DNA of 64,000 nt from Balneolaceae bacterium (GTDB taxonomy: Bacteria; Bacteroidota; Rhodothermia; Balneolales; Balneolaceae). A model generated the notes under the pieces. That model ran no database searches and was not told the DNA's origin. It was given only the letters and a program-made list of their open reading frames with translations. Each line of letters opens with the position of its first letter. The stretch's first letter is position 1. Both the position numbers and the translations under genes were made by a program. Where the stretch lies: positions 186,001-250,000 of the forward strand of contig JAXHMM010000017.1 of NCBI GenBank assembly GCA_034521445.1, in the 5' to 3' direction. Below are positions 8,917 to 17,645 of this stretch, in pieces.

Positions 8917-10237
8917 AGATATGGGGTCTGCCGACGCTGATGTAGGTGATGCCGGCCTTGCGGGCGCGGTCCAGGTCGTAGAGGTTGCGCCCGTCGAAGA
9001 TAACCGCCTTCTCCATGTGGGAGGCGAAGTTGTCCACCGTCGGGCGGCGGAATTCGTTCCATTCGGTGCATATCACAAGGGCGTCCACCCCATCGATGGC
9101 CTTCTTCTGGTCGTCCACGAAACGTATACCCTCCAGGGTCTCCGGGTCGATGGCCTCCCGGAACGTCTCGATGGCCTCCGGGTCGTAGGCCAGCAGCTCC
9201 GCCCCGCGGCGTACCAGCTCGCGGGCGATGTAGAGGGCCGGGGCCTCACGGACGTCGTCGGTTTCCGGTTTGAAGGAGAGTCCCCAGAGCCCGAAGGTCT
9301 TTCCGCTGAAGTCGTCGGTGCCGTAGTAGTTCTCCATTTTCTTTACGATGGAGACCTTCTGGGACTCGTTCACTTTCATTACGGAGTCGAGAATGCGAAA
9401 ATCGTAGCCATTCTGACTGGCGGTATAGTGGATGGCCTGCACGTCCTTGGGAAAGCAGCTGCCCCCGTAGCCGATGCCGGCGAAAATAAAGCGCTTGCCG
9501 ATGCGCGAGTCGGTGCCGATGCCGCGCCGCACGTTGTCCACATTCGCCCCCACCCGCTCACAGATGTTGGCGATCTCGTTCATGAAGGTGATCTTGGTGG
9601 CCAGCATGGCGTTGGCGGCGTACTTGGTCAGCTCGGAGCTGCGCTCATCCATCACGATGATGGGGTTGCCGCTGCGTACGAAGGGCTCGTAGAGGGTGGT
9701 CATGATTTCGGCGGCCCGCTCGCTGGAGGTGCCGATCACCACGCGCTCGGGTTTCATGAAATCGTCCACCGCCGCTCCCTCGCGCAGAAACTCGGGGTTG
9801 GAGACCACGTCAAACTCCTCCTCGGTTCCTTCGGCTATGGCCTTCCGCACCCGTTCGGCGGTCCCCACCGGTACGGTGCTCTTGTTGACGATCACCTTGT
9901 AGCCGTTAAGCAGCCCGCCCAGCTGGCCGGCCACCTTCAGCACCGCGCTCAGGTCGGCCTGCCCGTCGGCGCCCGGAGGCGTGGGCAGGCAGAGAAAGAC
10001 AATTTCGGCCTCGCGGACGGCCGACTCCAGGTCGGTGGTGAAATGCAGCCGACCCTCACGCACCGAGCGGTTGAAGAGGGTCTCCAGGCCCGGCTCATAT
10101 ATGGGAATTTCGCCGTCTCGCAGGCGCTTTACCTTGTTCTCGTCGATATCCACGCAGGTCACGTCGTTGCCCGAATCGGCAAAACAGGTGCCCGATACCA
10201 GGCCGACATAGCCCGTCCCTACAATCGCAATCTTCAT
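8909..10237 (-). CDS. ugd: UDP-glucose 6-dehydrogenase
   Basis: It oxidises UDP-glucose to UDP-glucuronate with two NAD+. At 442 aa it is full length. The N-terminal Rossmann motif is [10 protein letters not shown] (residues 7-16). The catalytic Cys lies in GGSCFPKD (Cys261), and the C-terminal UDP-binding domain includes [17 protein letters not shown]. It follows greA by 12 bp and overlaps the UDP-xylose synthase gene by 8 bp, which supports co-transcription and a shared product. Confidence 0.95.
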   Translation of the reverse strand: MKIAIVGTGYVGLVSGTCFADSGNDVTCVDIDENKVKRLRDGEIPIYEPGLETLFNRSVREGRLHFTTDLESAVREAEIVFLCLPTPPGADGQADLSAVLKVAGQLGGLLNGYKVIVNKSTVPVGTAERVRKAIAEGTEEEFDVVSNPEFLREGAAVDDFMKPERVVIGTSSERAAEIMTTLYEPFVRSGNPIIVMDERSSELTKYAANAMLATKITFMNEIANICERVGANVDNVRRGIGTDSRIGKRFIFAGIGYGGSCFPKDVQAIHYTASQNGYDFRILDSVMKVNESQKVSIVKKMENYYGTDDFSGKTFGLWGLSFKPETDDVREAPALYIARELVRRGAELLAYDPEAIETFREAIDPETLEGIRFVDDQKKAIDGVDALVICTEWNEFRRPTVDNFASHMEKAVIFDGRNLYDLDRARKAGITYISVGRPHIYA

Positions 10238-10249
10238 GAAGTCGTCAGA

Positions 10250-10732
10250 TTATCGTTCGATGTTCTTGATTTCCAGTTTCAGGCTTCCGGCGGGCACATC
10301 CACCGTTACCACTTCCCCCACCTCGCAGCCCAGGATAGCCTTGCCGATGGGCGACTCTATGGAGATTTTGTTCTTCTTGAAATTGGCCTCGTCCTTGGAA
10401 ACGAGCCGATACTTCACCTCGCGCTCCACGGAATGGTTGTAGATGGTGACGGTGGAAAGCAGGTAGGCCTTGTCGGTCTTGATATCCTCCTCGTCGAGGA
10501 TGCGGGCGTTGGCCAAGGCATTTTCAAGTTCGGCGATGCGTTTTTCCAGCATGCCCTGTGCCTCCTTGGCGGCGTCGTACTCCGCATTCTCGCTAAGGTC
10601 GCCCTTGGCCCGGGCCTCGGCAATCTCCTCGGCAATCTCCTTGCGTCCGCGACCTTTCAGATCCTTGAGTTCGGCATCCAGTTTTTCGTATCCTTCGCGG
10701 GACAGGTAGTTCTTCTCCACAGCATTGGCCAT
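10250..10732 (-). CDS. greA: Transcription elongation factor GreA
   Basis: GreA rescues backtracked RNA polymerase by stimulating transcript cleavage. The 160-aa protein has the N-terminal coiled coil (YEKLDAELKDLKGRGRKEIAEEI...). The tip carries acidic residues in the ARAKGDLSENAEYDAAKEAQ segment, and the C-terminal FKBP-like domain ends with ESPIGKAILGCEVGEVV. It is the first gene of the leftward greA-ugd-uxs-barrel-lipoprotein-EamA-pta cluster. Its leader contains a strong intrinsic terminator 35 nt before the ATG, so expression is probably controlled by premature termination. Confidence 0.95.
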   Translation of the reverse strand: MANAVEKNYLSREGYEKLDAELKDLKGRGRKEIAEEIAEARAKGDLSENAEYDAAKEAQGMLEKRIAELENALANARILDEEDIKTDKAYLLSTVTIYNHSVEREVKYRLVSKDEANFKKNKISIESPIGKAILGCEVGEVVTVDVPAGSLKLEIKNIER

Positions 10733-10766
10733 TTTTTGATGATTTCTTGCGTACTTTTACCACTCC

Positions 10767-10799
10767 AAAAAAGAATGTCAGCCGCAAAGCTGACATTTT
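10767..10799 (-). terminator. Intrinsic terminator in the greA leader (possible attenuator)
   Basis: On the minus strand a perfect 9-bp stem AATGTCAGC / GCTGACATT with a 6-nt loop is followed at once by CTTTTTT. It ends 35 nt before the greA ATG and lies downstream of a promoter-like sequence, and no upstream minus-strand gene needs it. It therefore appears to act within the greA leader. On the plus strand the same stem is followed by TTTTCT, which is weaker. Confidence 0.75.
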
Positions 10800-10813
10800 C
10801 TCATCAAAGGATC

Positions 10814-10846
10814 CTAAAATACCATGATAATTCCTCAACTACCAAA
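10814..10846 (-). promoter_or_regulatory. Candidate greA promoter (Bacteroidota-type)
   Basis: Reading leftwards, TTTG is followed by 21 bases and TATTTTAG, seven of eight positions of the Bacteroidota TAnnTTTG -7 element at the usual spacing. Transcription would start near 10808, just before the leader hairpin. The match is by eye only. Confidence 0.45.
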
Positions 10847-10908
10847 TGTTAATTGCCCCTGCCGGCACGCTCGCCGGGTCGCCGGCGGCCGCTGCAGCCC
10901 CCTTCGCC

Positions 10909-11451
10909 ATGACCGCTGAAAAACTATCCACACGCGAGATTCTACGCCGAAATCTGCAGCGAAAACCACCGGCCGGCATGGGACAGCTGCGGCTTATGCT
11001 CCACGACGTGCGCAGTATGCACAACGTAGGAGCGGCCTTCCGCTCGGCAGACGCCTTCGGGGTTCTGGAACTACTGCTGACCGGCTTCACGCCGGTCCCG
11101 CCGAGACCGGAGATCACCAAAACCGCCCTGGGTGCCGATGAGCATGTAGACTGGCGCCGTTTTGAGGAGACCGGGGAGGCCGTGACGCTGCTGCGCGAGG
11201 AGCAGAGCCTGCTGGTGGCCTTCGAGCAGACCGACCGAAGCGTGGCCATGCCCGAGCTGGAACTGCCCGCCGGTCGGCCGGTCTGCCTGCTCTTCGGCAA
11301 CGAAGTGGAGGGCATCCCCCCCACGCTGCTGGAAGAGGCCGACCGCCTGGTGGAGATACCACAGTACGGGCACAAGCACTCGCTGAACGTATCGGTGACC
11401 GTGGGCATCGCCCTCTACGGGATACTGAGTCTCTGCTGGGAGCATGACTGA
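10909..11451 (+). CDS. TrmH/SpoU-family RNA 2'-O-ribose methyltransferase
   Basis: This SAM-dependent SPOUT methyltransferase acts on tRNA or rRNA ribose. The three SpoU motifs are present: VRSMHNVGAAFRSADAFG, LLFGNEVEGIP and HSLNVSVTVGIALYG. I start it at ATG 10909 (MTAEKLSTREIL), giving 180 aa. A longer frame opens at 10846 but its extra 21 residues are Ala/Pro-rich and lie over the divergent greA promoter. The exact RNA target cannot be read from sequence. The gene is divergent from greA. Confidence 0.85.
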   Translation: MTAEKLSTREILRRNLQRKPPAGMGQLRLMLHDVRSMHNVGAAFRSADAFGVLELLLTGFTPVPPRPEITKTALGADEHVDWRRFEETGEAVTLLREEQSLLVAFEQTDRSVAMPELELPAGRPVCLLFGNEVEGIPPTLLEEADRLVEIPQYGHKHSLNVSVTVGIALYGILSLCWEHD

Positions 11452-11481
11452 GTTGCGGCGCGGTCAAATGCCCGCCCTTTC

Positions 11482-11512
11482 TTTAATTTCTCACCGGATA
11501 GCGCTATTTTCG
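11482..11512 (+). promoter_or_regulatory. Candidate metG promoter
   Basis: TTT, 20 bases, then TATTTTCG at 11505-11512, matching the Bacteroidota -7 consensus TAnnTTTG at seven of eight positions with a weak -33. If used, transcription would begin at about 11518, so the GACTTNNN repeat array would occupy the whole metG 5' UTR. Confidence 0.4.
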
Positions 11513-11513
11513 C

Positions 11514-11602
11514 GAACTTCCGACCTCCGGACTTCCGGACTTTTGGACTTTACGACTTCCCGACTTTAAGACTTCCCGACTTATTAGACTTATTAGACTT
11601 TA
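11514..11602 (+). repeat. GACTTNNN tandem octamer array in the metG leader
   Basis: There are eleven consecutive units. Each begins GACTT (first two degenerate: GAACT, GACCT) followed by a variable triplet such as CCG, TTG, TAC, CCC or TAA. Units 1-8 are exactly 8 bp; units 9 and 10 are identical 9-mers (GACTTATTA). The last, truncated unit GACTTTA abuts the metG ATG directly. A matching 12-unit array precedes the nitrilase gene at 45682-45780 in the same sense orientation. The pentamer is conserved while the spacer varies, unlike a recently slipped microsatellite. Confidence 0.85.
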
Positions 11603-13645
11603 ATGAAACGAACCCTAGTAACATCCGCCCTCCCCTACGCCAACGGTCCCCTGCACCTGGGACATCTCGCCGGCGCCTACCTGCCGGCCGATCTTTTCGT
11701 GCGCTACCGGCGCATGCGGGGCGACGACATCCTCCATATATGCGGCTCCGACGAGCACGGGGTGCCCATCACCCTGGCCGCCGAGAAGGAAGGGGTGGCG
11801 CCGCAGGACATCGTGGACCGCTTCCACGAGATGAACAAGAAGTCCTTCGCCGAATTCGGCATCGATTTCGACTACTACGGGCGCACCAGCTCGAAGGTGC
11901 ACTACGAGACCTCCCGGGCCTTCTTCACCAACCTTCATGAGAAGGGCGTATTCCGCGAGAAAGTGGAGGAACAGCTCTACGATGAGGAGGCGGAGATGTT
12001 CCTGCCCGACCGGTACGTGAAGGGCACCTGTCCGAACTGCGGCTACGAGGAGGCCTACGGGGACCAGTGCGAGAAGTGCGGCTCCTCCCTCTCCCCCACC
12101 GAACTGATCGACCCGCGCAGCGCACTCACCGGCAAGGTGCCCCAGACACGCACCACCCGCCACTGGTACCTGCCGCTGGGCGATTTCCAGGAGCGTCTGG
12201 AGAACTGGCTGGAGAGCCGCACGAACTGGAAGGCCAACGTGCGGGGACAGGTGCAAAGCTGGCTCAATGAGGGCCTGGCCGACCGCGCCGTGACGCGCGA
12301 CCTCACATGGGGCGTGCCCGTCCCATTGGAGGAGGCCGATGGCAAGGTGCTCTATGTATGGTTCGACGCACCCATCGGCTACATTTCGGCCACCAAGGAG
12401 TGGGCCGCCGGCACCGGCGATCCGGAGGCTTGGAAACGCTACTGGCAGGACGAGGAGACCGAACTCCTTCACTTTATCGGCAAGGACAACATCGTCTTCC
12501 ACTGCATCATGTTTCCCGCCATGCTGATGGCCCACGGCGACTACGTGCTGCCGGAAAACGTGCCGGCCAACGAGTTCCTGAACCTGGAGAGCCGCAAGCT
12601 CTCCACCTCCCGCGGCTGGGCGGTCTGGCTGCGCGACTACCTGGAGGATTTCGAGGCCGACCTGCTGCGCTATGTGCTGGGCACCATCCTCCCCGAGTCG
12701 AAGGATTCCGATTTTACCTGGGGCGACTTTCAAAACAAGGTGAACAGCGAGCTGGCCGATGTGCTGGGCAACTTTGCCCACCGCACCCTCTCGTTCACCC
12801 TCAACTACTTCGACGGGAAGGTACCCCCACTGGAGGAGCCCGCCGAAGCGGACCGGGACATGCTGTCACGGATCGCCGCCCAGCGCGAACGCATCGCCGA
12901 ATGCTATGAGGCCTTTCGTCTGCGGGAGGCCATCGCAGAGACCATGAAACTGGCCCGCGCGGGGAACAAATATTTTACCGACCGCGAGCCCTGGCATACC
13001 CGCAAGAGCGACCGGCAGACCTGCGGCAACACCCTGCACGTATGCCTGCAGGTAACCGCAGCCCTCTCTTCCCTTTTCGACCCTGTCATGCCCGCTAAAA
13101 TGGGCGAACTTCGCCGCCAGCTGGGCCTCGGCGAGGCGCTGCCCTGGCAGGAGATCGGTCCCGCCATCCTCAGCGCAGGCGAGCCGGTGAGGGAGGGAGA
13201 AATCCTGTTCGAAAAAATCGAGGACACGGCCATTGAAGTCCAGCTGGAAAAGCTGCGCGCCCGGTCCGGGGAGGACGGCGACGCAGAAGCGGAGCCGGAG
13301 ACGGAAGACTACGAGCCCCTCAAAGAGCGCATCTCCTACGACGAATTCGCCAGACTCGACATGAGGGCGGCGCGCATCCTATCCGCCGAGCCCGTGGAAG
13401 ATGCCGACCGCCTGCTCAAGCTGAGAGTGGACCTCGGATTTGAAGAGCGCACGGTGGTGGCCGGCATCGCCGGGCACTACCGCCCCGACGAACTGGAGGG
13501 ACGCATGGTCTGCGTGCTCGCCAACCTGGAGCCGCGCACCCTTTTCGGCATCGAAAGCAACGGGATGGTGCTGATGGCCGAGGAGTCCGACGGAGGACTG
13601 AAATTCCTGTCCGCCGATGCGCACCCCGGCAGCACCGTAGCCTGA
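11603..13645 (+). CDS. metG: Methionyl-tRNA synthetase
   Basis: It charges tRNA-Met. The 680-aa protein has the class I HIGH-like HLGHLAG near residue 20, a zinc knuckle with CPNCGYEEAYGDQCEKCG near 135-152, and the KMSKS counterpart KLSTS. The anticodon-binding alpha-helical domain follows. A C-terminal EMAP/Arc1p-like OB-fold tRNA-binding domain starts near 580 (YDEFARLDMRAARILSAE), as in the dimeric bacterial form. A Glu/Asp-rich linker precedes that domain. The ATG is immediately preceded by the GACTTNNN array, with no Shine-Dalgarno sequence. Confidence 0.97.
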   Translation: MKRTLVTSALPYANGPLHLGHLAGAYLPADLFVRYRRMRGDDILHICGSDEHGVPITLAAEKEGVAPQDIVDRFHEMNKKSFAEFGIDFDYYGRTSSKVHYETSRAFFTNLHEKGVFREKVEEQLYDEEAEMFLPDRYVKGTCPNCGYEEAYGDQCEKCGSSLSPTELIDPRSALTGKVPQTRTTRHWYLPLGDFQERLENWLESRTNWKANVRGQVQSWLNEGLADRAVTRDLTWGVPVPLEEADGKVLYVWFDAPIGYISATKEWAAGTGDPEAWKRYWQDEETELLHFIGKDNIVFHCIMFPAMLMAHGDYVLPENVPANEFLNLESRKLSTSRGWAVWLRDYLEDFEADLLRYVLGTILPESKDSDFTWGDFQNKVNSELADVLGNFAHRTLSFTLNYFDGKVPPLEEPAEADRDMLSRIAAQRERIAECYEAFRLREAIAETMKLARAGNKYFTDREPWHTRKSDRQTCGNTLHVCLQVTAALSSLFDPVMPAKMGELRRQLGLGEALPWQEIGPAILSAGEPVREGEILFEKIEDTAIEVQLEKLRARSGEDGDAEAEPETEDYEPLKERISYDEFARLDMRAARILSAEPVEDADRLLKLRVDLGFEERTVVAGIAGHYRPDELEGRMVCVLANLEPRTLFGIESNGMVLMAEESDGGLKFLSADAHPGSTVA

Positions 13646-13742
13646 GCATACGGCGGCAAAAATGCATTTGTAAGTGAATACTTGTCGTTACATCTTAACG
13701 CAACTCGCTTAACACGAAGAAACAACACATAGGAGGTAGGTA

Positions 13743-15092
13743 GTGGCTGGGACAGACACGACTGCGCGCGGCACCTGGAATTCCAAACTGGGCTTTATCC
13801 TTGCAGCGGCGGGTTCGGCCGTGGGACTGGGCAACATCTGGCGTTTTCCCACTGAGGCGGCCTCCAACGGGGGCGGGGCCTTCCTGCTCATCTACCTGGT
13901 CTGCTGTTTCCTCATCGGCTTTCCCGTCATGATGGCCGAGATCAGCATCGGACGCAAAACACGCAAAAATCCGGTGGGGGCCTTCAGGGCCCTTGGCAAC
14001 AACGCCTTCTACCCGCTGATCGGGCTCTGGGGGGTGCTTTGCGGGGTAATGATTCTCTCCTTCTATACCGTGGTGGCAGGCTGGACCGTCAGCTACGTCT
14101 TCGAGGAGGCTCTCTTCTTCATGGGCTACACCGACTGGGCCGCCTGGATCGGTGACACCTCCAACGGTTGGCTCAACGCTCTCTTTGCTGTCGCCTTCAT
14201 GGGCGCCACCATTTCCATCATACGGGGCGGGGTGAGCGACGGCATCGAACGGGCCACCAAGACCCTCATGCCCCTGCTTTTTATTATCCTTTTTGTGCTC
14301 ATCGGCTACGTAGTCACCCAGCCGGGCAGCGGCGTAGGGTTGTCCACCTACCTCTATCCCGACTTTTCGGAAATCGACGCGGAGCTCATTTTTGCCGCCA
14401 TGGGACAGGCTTTCTTCTCACTATCGCTGGGGATGGGTGCTGATCACCCGATGCGAAGCGACCCTCTCCACAAAGAGAATGTGCAGCAGGCGCGGCCCTT
14501 ATCACCCGGCCTGGGACACCTGGTCGCCTTCCTGGCCGGCCTGCTGATTATTCCCGCCATGTACATGGCCCAGGCGGCGGGCATCACCATTTTTGACGCG
14601 GCCGACAACCTGATCGCCGGACCCGCCCTCATCTTCCAGGTACTTCCCTCCCTCTTCCATGAACTGGGCGGCTTCTTCGGCGTCTTCCTCGGGATCACCT
14701 TCTTCCTGCTGCTCAGCGTGGCAGCCCTTACCTCAACCATCTCCCTGCTGGAGGTGCCTGTTTCCTACGCCATCGACGAATATAAGATACCCCGCAAACG
14801 GGCAGCTCTCTACATCGGGCTCGGCATCCTGGCCGTCTCCATGTTCGTCTCCTTCGACACCAGTCTCATCGGCACCCTCGACTACGTCTTCAGCACCATT
14901 GGCCTGCCGCTGGGCGGTATTCTGATCTGCCTCTTCCTGGGCTACACCTGGAAGACCGAAAACGCCCTGGCCGAAATGGACCAGGGCAACCCGGGCTTCA
15001 GCGGCTCCGTCATGGGCAAAACCTGGAAGCTCTTCATCATGATCGTCTGCCCCCTTCTCATCCTCTACAACCTACTCAGCAATTTCCTGTGA
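13743..15092 (+). CDS. Sodium-dependent transporter, NSS/SNF family
   Basis: The 449-aa polytopic symporter resembles LeuT/Tyt1-type proteins. N-terminal hallmark: AAAGSAVGLGNIWRFPTEAASNGGGAFL, in which unwound TM1 binds sodium. About 11 TM segments follow. Translation starts at GTG 13743 behind a strong AGGAGG. Residues about 233-258 (after FFSLSLGMG) do not resemble the family. Frame-shifted reading restores expected pieces such as LIT and ALITGLDTL, so several compensating small indels are likely at 14439-14520. The substrate, probably an amino acid, is unknown. Confidence 0.88.
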   Translation: MAGTDTTARGTWNSKLGFILAAAGSAVGLGNIWRFPTEAASNGGGAFLLIYLVCCFLIGFPVMMAEISIGRKTRKNPVGAFRALGNNAFYPLIGLWGVLCGVMILSFYTVVAGWTVSYVFEEALFFMGYTDWAAWIGDTSNGWLNALFAVAFMGATISIIRGGVSDGIERATKTLMPLLFIILFVLIGYVVTQPGSGVGLSTYLYPDFSEIDAELIFAAMGQAFFSLSLGMGADHPMRSDPLHKENVQQARPLSPGLGHLVAFLAGLLIIPAMYMAQAAGITIFDAADNLIAGPALIFQVLPSLFHELGGFFGVFLGITFFLLLSVAALTSTISLLEVPVSYAIDEYKIPRKRAALYIGLGILAVSMFVSFDTSLIGTLDYVFSTIGLPLGGILICLFLGYTWKTENALAEMDQGNPGFSGSVMGKTWKLFIMIVCPLLILYNLLSNFL

Positions 15093-15107
15093 TCTGCCAT
15101 TTTCGTC

Positions 15108-15138
15108 TTGTTTTCCCAGGACGCCCATGGTATTTTGG
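15108..15138 (+). promoter_or_regulatory. Candidate efp promoter
   Basis: TTG, 20 bases, then TATTTTGG at 15131-15138, seven of eight positions of TAnnTTTG. It lies in the 81-bp gap between the symporter stop and the efp ATG, giving a predicted 5' UTR of about 30 nt. Confidence 0.45.
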
Positions 15139-15173
15139 GGCTTGCAATTTTCCCGTAATCCCAAACACGATTT

Positions 15174-15749
15174 ATGGCGAAAGTCTCCACATCTGAATTC
15201 CGTTCGGGCATGGTGCTTGACGTCGACGGCGAGCTCTACTCCATCGTGGAATACCACCACGTAAAGCCCGGCAAGGGCGGGGCTTTTCTGAAGACCAAGC
15301 TGAAAGGAGTGGTCAACGAAAAGACCATCGAGAAGAGCTTCCGCTCGGGTGAAAGCGTCAACGAGGTGCGCGTGGAGCGCCAGCCCTACCAGTTCATCTA
15401 TCGCGAGGGCAACCTCTTCTATTTCATGCACCAGGATACCTACGAGCAGCTTCCCGTGGAGGAGAGCAATGTCCGCGGCGCCAACTTCATCACCGAAGGG
15501 CAGCAGTGCACACTGGTGGTGGACGTGGATAATGAAAATGTGCTCTACGCCGAACCCCCGGACCACATCACCGCCGAAGTGGTGAAAACCCGGCCCGGCA
15601 TCAGGGGCGACACGGCCACGGGCGGCTCCAAGCCGGCCACCCTGGAGTCGGGCGCCGAGGTGCAGGTGCCCCTCTTCATCGAGGAAGGTGAGCTCATCAA
15701 GGTCGACACCCGCACGTCGGAATATCTGGAACGCGTCAAAACCGAGTAA
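15174..15749 (+). CDS. efp: Translation elongation factor P
   Basis: EF-P relieves ribosome stalling at polyproline. The 191-aa protein has three OB-like domains: KOW-like N-terminus, central [24 protein letters not shown], and C-terminal [22 protein letters not shown]. The loop PGKGGAF places Lys34 exactly where E. coli carries its modified lysine. No epmA/epmB or earP is in the window, so the modification type cannot be told. It is followed 4 bp later by accB. Confidence 0.96.
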   Translation: MAKVSTSEFRSGMVLDVDGELYSIVEYHHVKPGKGGAFLKTKLKGVVNEKTIEKSFRSGESVNEVRVERQPYQFIYREGNLFYFMHQDTYEQLPVEESNVRGANFITEGQQCTLVVDVDNENVLYAEPPDHITAEVVKTRPGIRGDTATGGSKPATLESGAEVQVPLFIEEGELIKVDTRTSEYLERVKTE

Positions 15750-15753
15750 CGAC

Positions 15754-16260
15754 ATGGATTTAAAACTAGTCAGGAAAATCCTCGATATGATCGCCGAAAG
15801 CGAGGTGGACGAAGTGTCCATCGAGGAGGGCGATTTCAAGATCAGCGTCAAAAAGAAAGCCGAGGTCGATCAGCCTCCCATGCCCGTACAGTACCAGGTG
15901 CCGGCAGGGCAGGCGCCCGCGCAGCCGCAGGGAGGCGCCGCAGGCAGCCAAACCCCGTCCGGCGGAGGCGAGGAACCTTCGGGAGGCGCGCAGGGCGGCC
16001 CCTCCGAAGACGGGAAGGAGATCGACGGGCAGGTGATCACCTCGCCCATCGTGGGCACCTTTTACCGCTCCCCCTCCCCCGACGCCGACGCCTTCGTAAA
16101 GGTGGGCGATTCGGTAGAGAAGGGTGACACCCTCTGCATCGTGGAGGCCATGAAAATCATGAACGAGATCGAATCGGAACACACCGGCGAGATTAAAAAG
16201 ATCCTGGTCGAAGACGCCGAGCCGGTGGAGTACGAACAGCCGCTTTTCATCATCGGATAA
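15754..16260 (+). CDS. accB: Biotin carboxyl carrier protein of acetyl-CoA carboxylase
   Basis: It carries biotin between carboxylase and carboxyltransferase in the first step of fatty-acid synthesis. I start it at ATG 15754 ([21 protein letters not shown]), the typical AccB N-terminus, giving 168 aa; the frame is open a little further upstream, inside efp. A Pro/Gly/Ala/Gln-rich linker (residues about 50-90) precedes the biotinyl domain. The biotin attachment motif is EAMKIMNE with Lys134. accC begins 12 bp downstream. Confidence 0.95.
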   Translation: MDLKLVRKILDMIAESEVDEVSIEEGDFKISVKKKAEVDQPPMPVQYQVPAGQAPAQPQGGAAGSQTPSGGGEEPSGGAQGGPSEDGKEIDGQVITSPIVGTFYRSPSPDADAFVKVGDSVEKGDTLCIVEAMKIMNEIESEHTGEIKKILVEDAEPVEYEQPLFIIG

Positions 16261-16272
16261 CTTTTCTGCTGC

Positions 16273-17626
16273 ATGTTTGACAAGATCCTTATTGCCAACC
16301 GGGGCGAAATTGCCCTCCGCATCATCCGCACCTGCAAGGAGATGGGCATCAGGACGGTGGCCGTATACTCCACCGCAGACCAGGACAGCCTCCATGTAAA
16401 GTTCGCCGACGAGGCCGTCTGTATCGGTCCCCCATCCAGCAAGGAGAGCTATCTTAAGATTCCCAGCATCCTGGCAGCCGCCGAGATCACCAATGCGGAG
16501 GCCATTCATCCCGGCTACGGCTTCCTCTCCGAGAACGCCGATTTTGCCCGTATCTGCGGGGAGCACGACCTTACATTCATCGGCCCCTCCCCCGACAGCA
16601 TTCAGCGCATGGGCGACAAAGCCAGTGGCCAAGAATACCATGATCAACAGCGGCGTGCCGGTGGTGCCCGGCAGCGACGGGGAGGTCACCGACCCGGAGG
16701 AGGCCAAAAAAATCTGTGCCGACATCGGGTATCCCGTTATTATCAAGGCCTCGGCGGGCGGCGGGGGACGCGGCATGCGCATCGTCCATGAAGAAGAAAA
16801 GCTGGAACAGGCCTTCGACACCTGCCGCAACGAAGCCGAGACCGCCTTCGGCAATCCCGGCGTCTATATCGAAAAGTTTGTGGTCAACCCGCACCACGTG
16901 GAGATACAGGTAATGGGTGACCGGCACGGCAACGCCGTGCACCTGGGCGAACGCGACTGCTCCCTGCAGCGCCGTCACCAGAAAATTCTGGAGGAGGCCC
17001 CCTCCCCCCTGCTCACCCCCGAGCTGCGCGAGGAGATGGGACAGGCCGCCGTGGACGCCGCCCTTTCGGTAGACTACGAGGGCGCCGGCACCGTGGAATT
17101 CCTGGTGGACGCCGACCACAACTTCTATTTCATGGAGATGAACACCCGCATCCAGGTGGAGCACCCGGTCACCGAGGAGATCACCGACTGCGACCTGGTG
17201 GCCGAACAGATCAAGGTGGCCGCCGGCATGGAGCTGAACCTGGGACCCCTGAAAATGCGGGGGCACGCCATCGAATGCCGCATCAACGCCGAGGACCCCG
17301 CTCACAACTTCCGCCCCTCTCCCGGCACCATCACCGTATTTCATCTTCCGGGGGGACACAGTGTGAGGATGGACACCCACGCCTACTCCGGATACCGCAT
17401 ACCCCCGCACTACGACTCCATGATCGCCAAGCTCATCGTAAGCGCCTCCACCCGTGAGGAAGCGATCAACCGCATGCGACGTGCCCTTTCTGAATTCGTG
17501 GTCGAGGGCGTAAAGACCACCATCCCCTACCACCTGCAACTGATGGACGACGAGAATTTCCGCAGAGGCACCTTCCACACCAAGTACCTCGAAAACGAGT
17601 TCACCTACCGCAACCCCGAATCCTAA
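16273..17626 (+). CDS. accC: Biotin carboxylase of acetyl-CoA carboxylase (frameshifted)
   Basis: This ATP-grasp enzyme carboxylates the biotin of AccB. The first 117 codons ([21 protein letters not shown]...) run in one frame to GDKA at 16623. The rest, [16 protein letters not shown] onward, lies in the +1 frame from 16625 to the stop at 17626. Removing the A at 16624 restores a continuous enzyme of about 450 aa with the expected GDKA-x-AK motif, the ATP-loop [12 protein letters not shown], and the catalytic [15 protein letters not shown] region. Because accC is essential and both halves are undamaged, a sequencing or assembly insertion is the simplest explanation. Confidence 0.9.
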
Positions 17627-17645
17627 CACCCAGAAGCCAGGAGCC

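Noticed and set aside
11514-11602. CRISPR array interpretation of the GACTT repeats
   Set aside because: Units are 8 bp with 3-bp variable parts, far too short for repeats and spacers, and no cas gene is present.
11452-11602. T-box or SAM-type riboswitch upstream of metG
   Set aside because: I see no specifier stem, T-box sequence or terminator/antiterminator pair; the leader is filled by the repeat array.
16273-17626. Programmed frameshift in accC
   Set aside because: There is no slippery heptamer or downstream stem at 16624, and a nearby gene shows similar small indels, so sequence error fits better.
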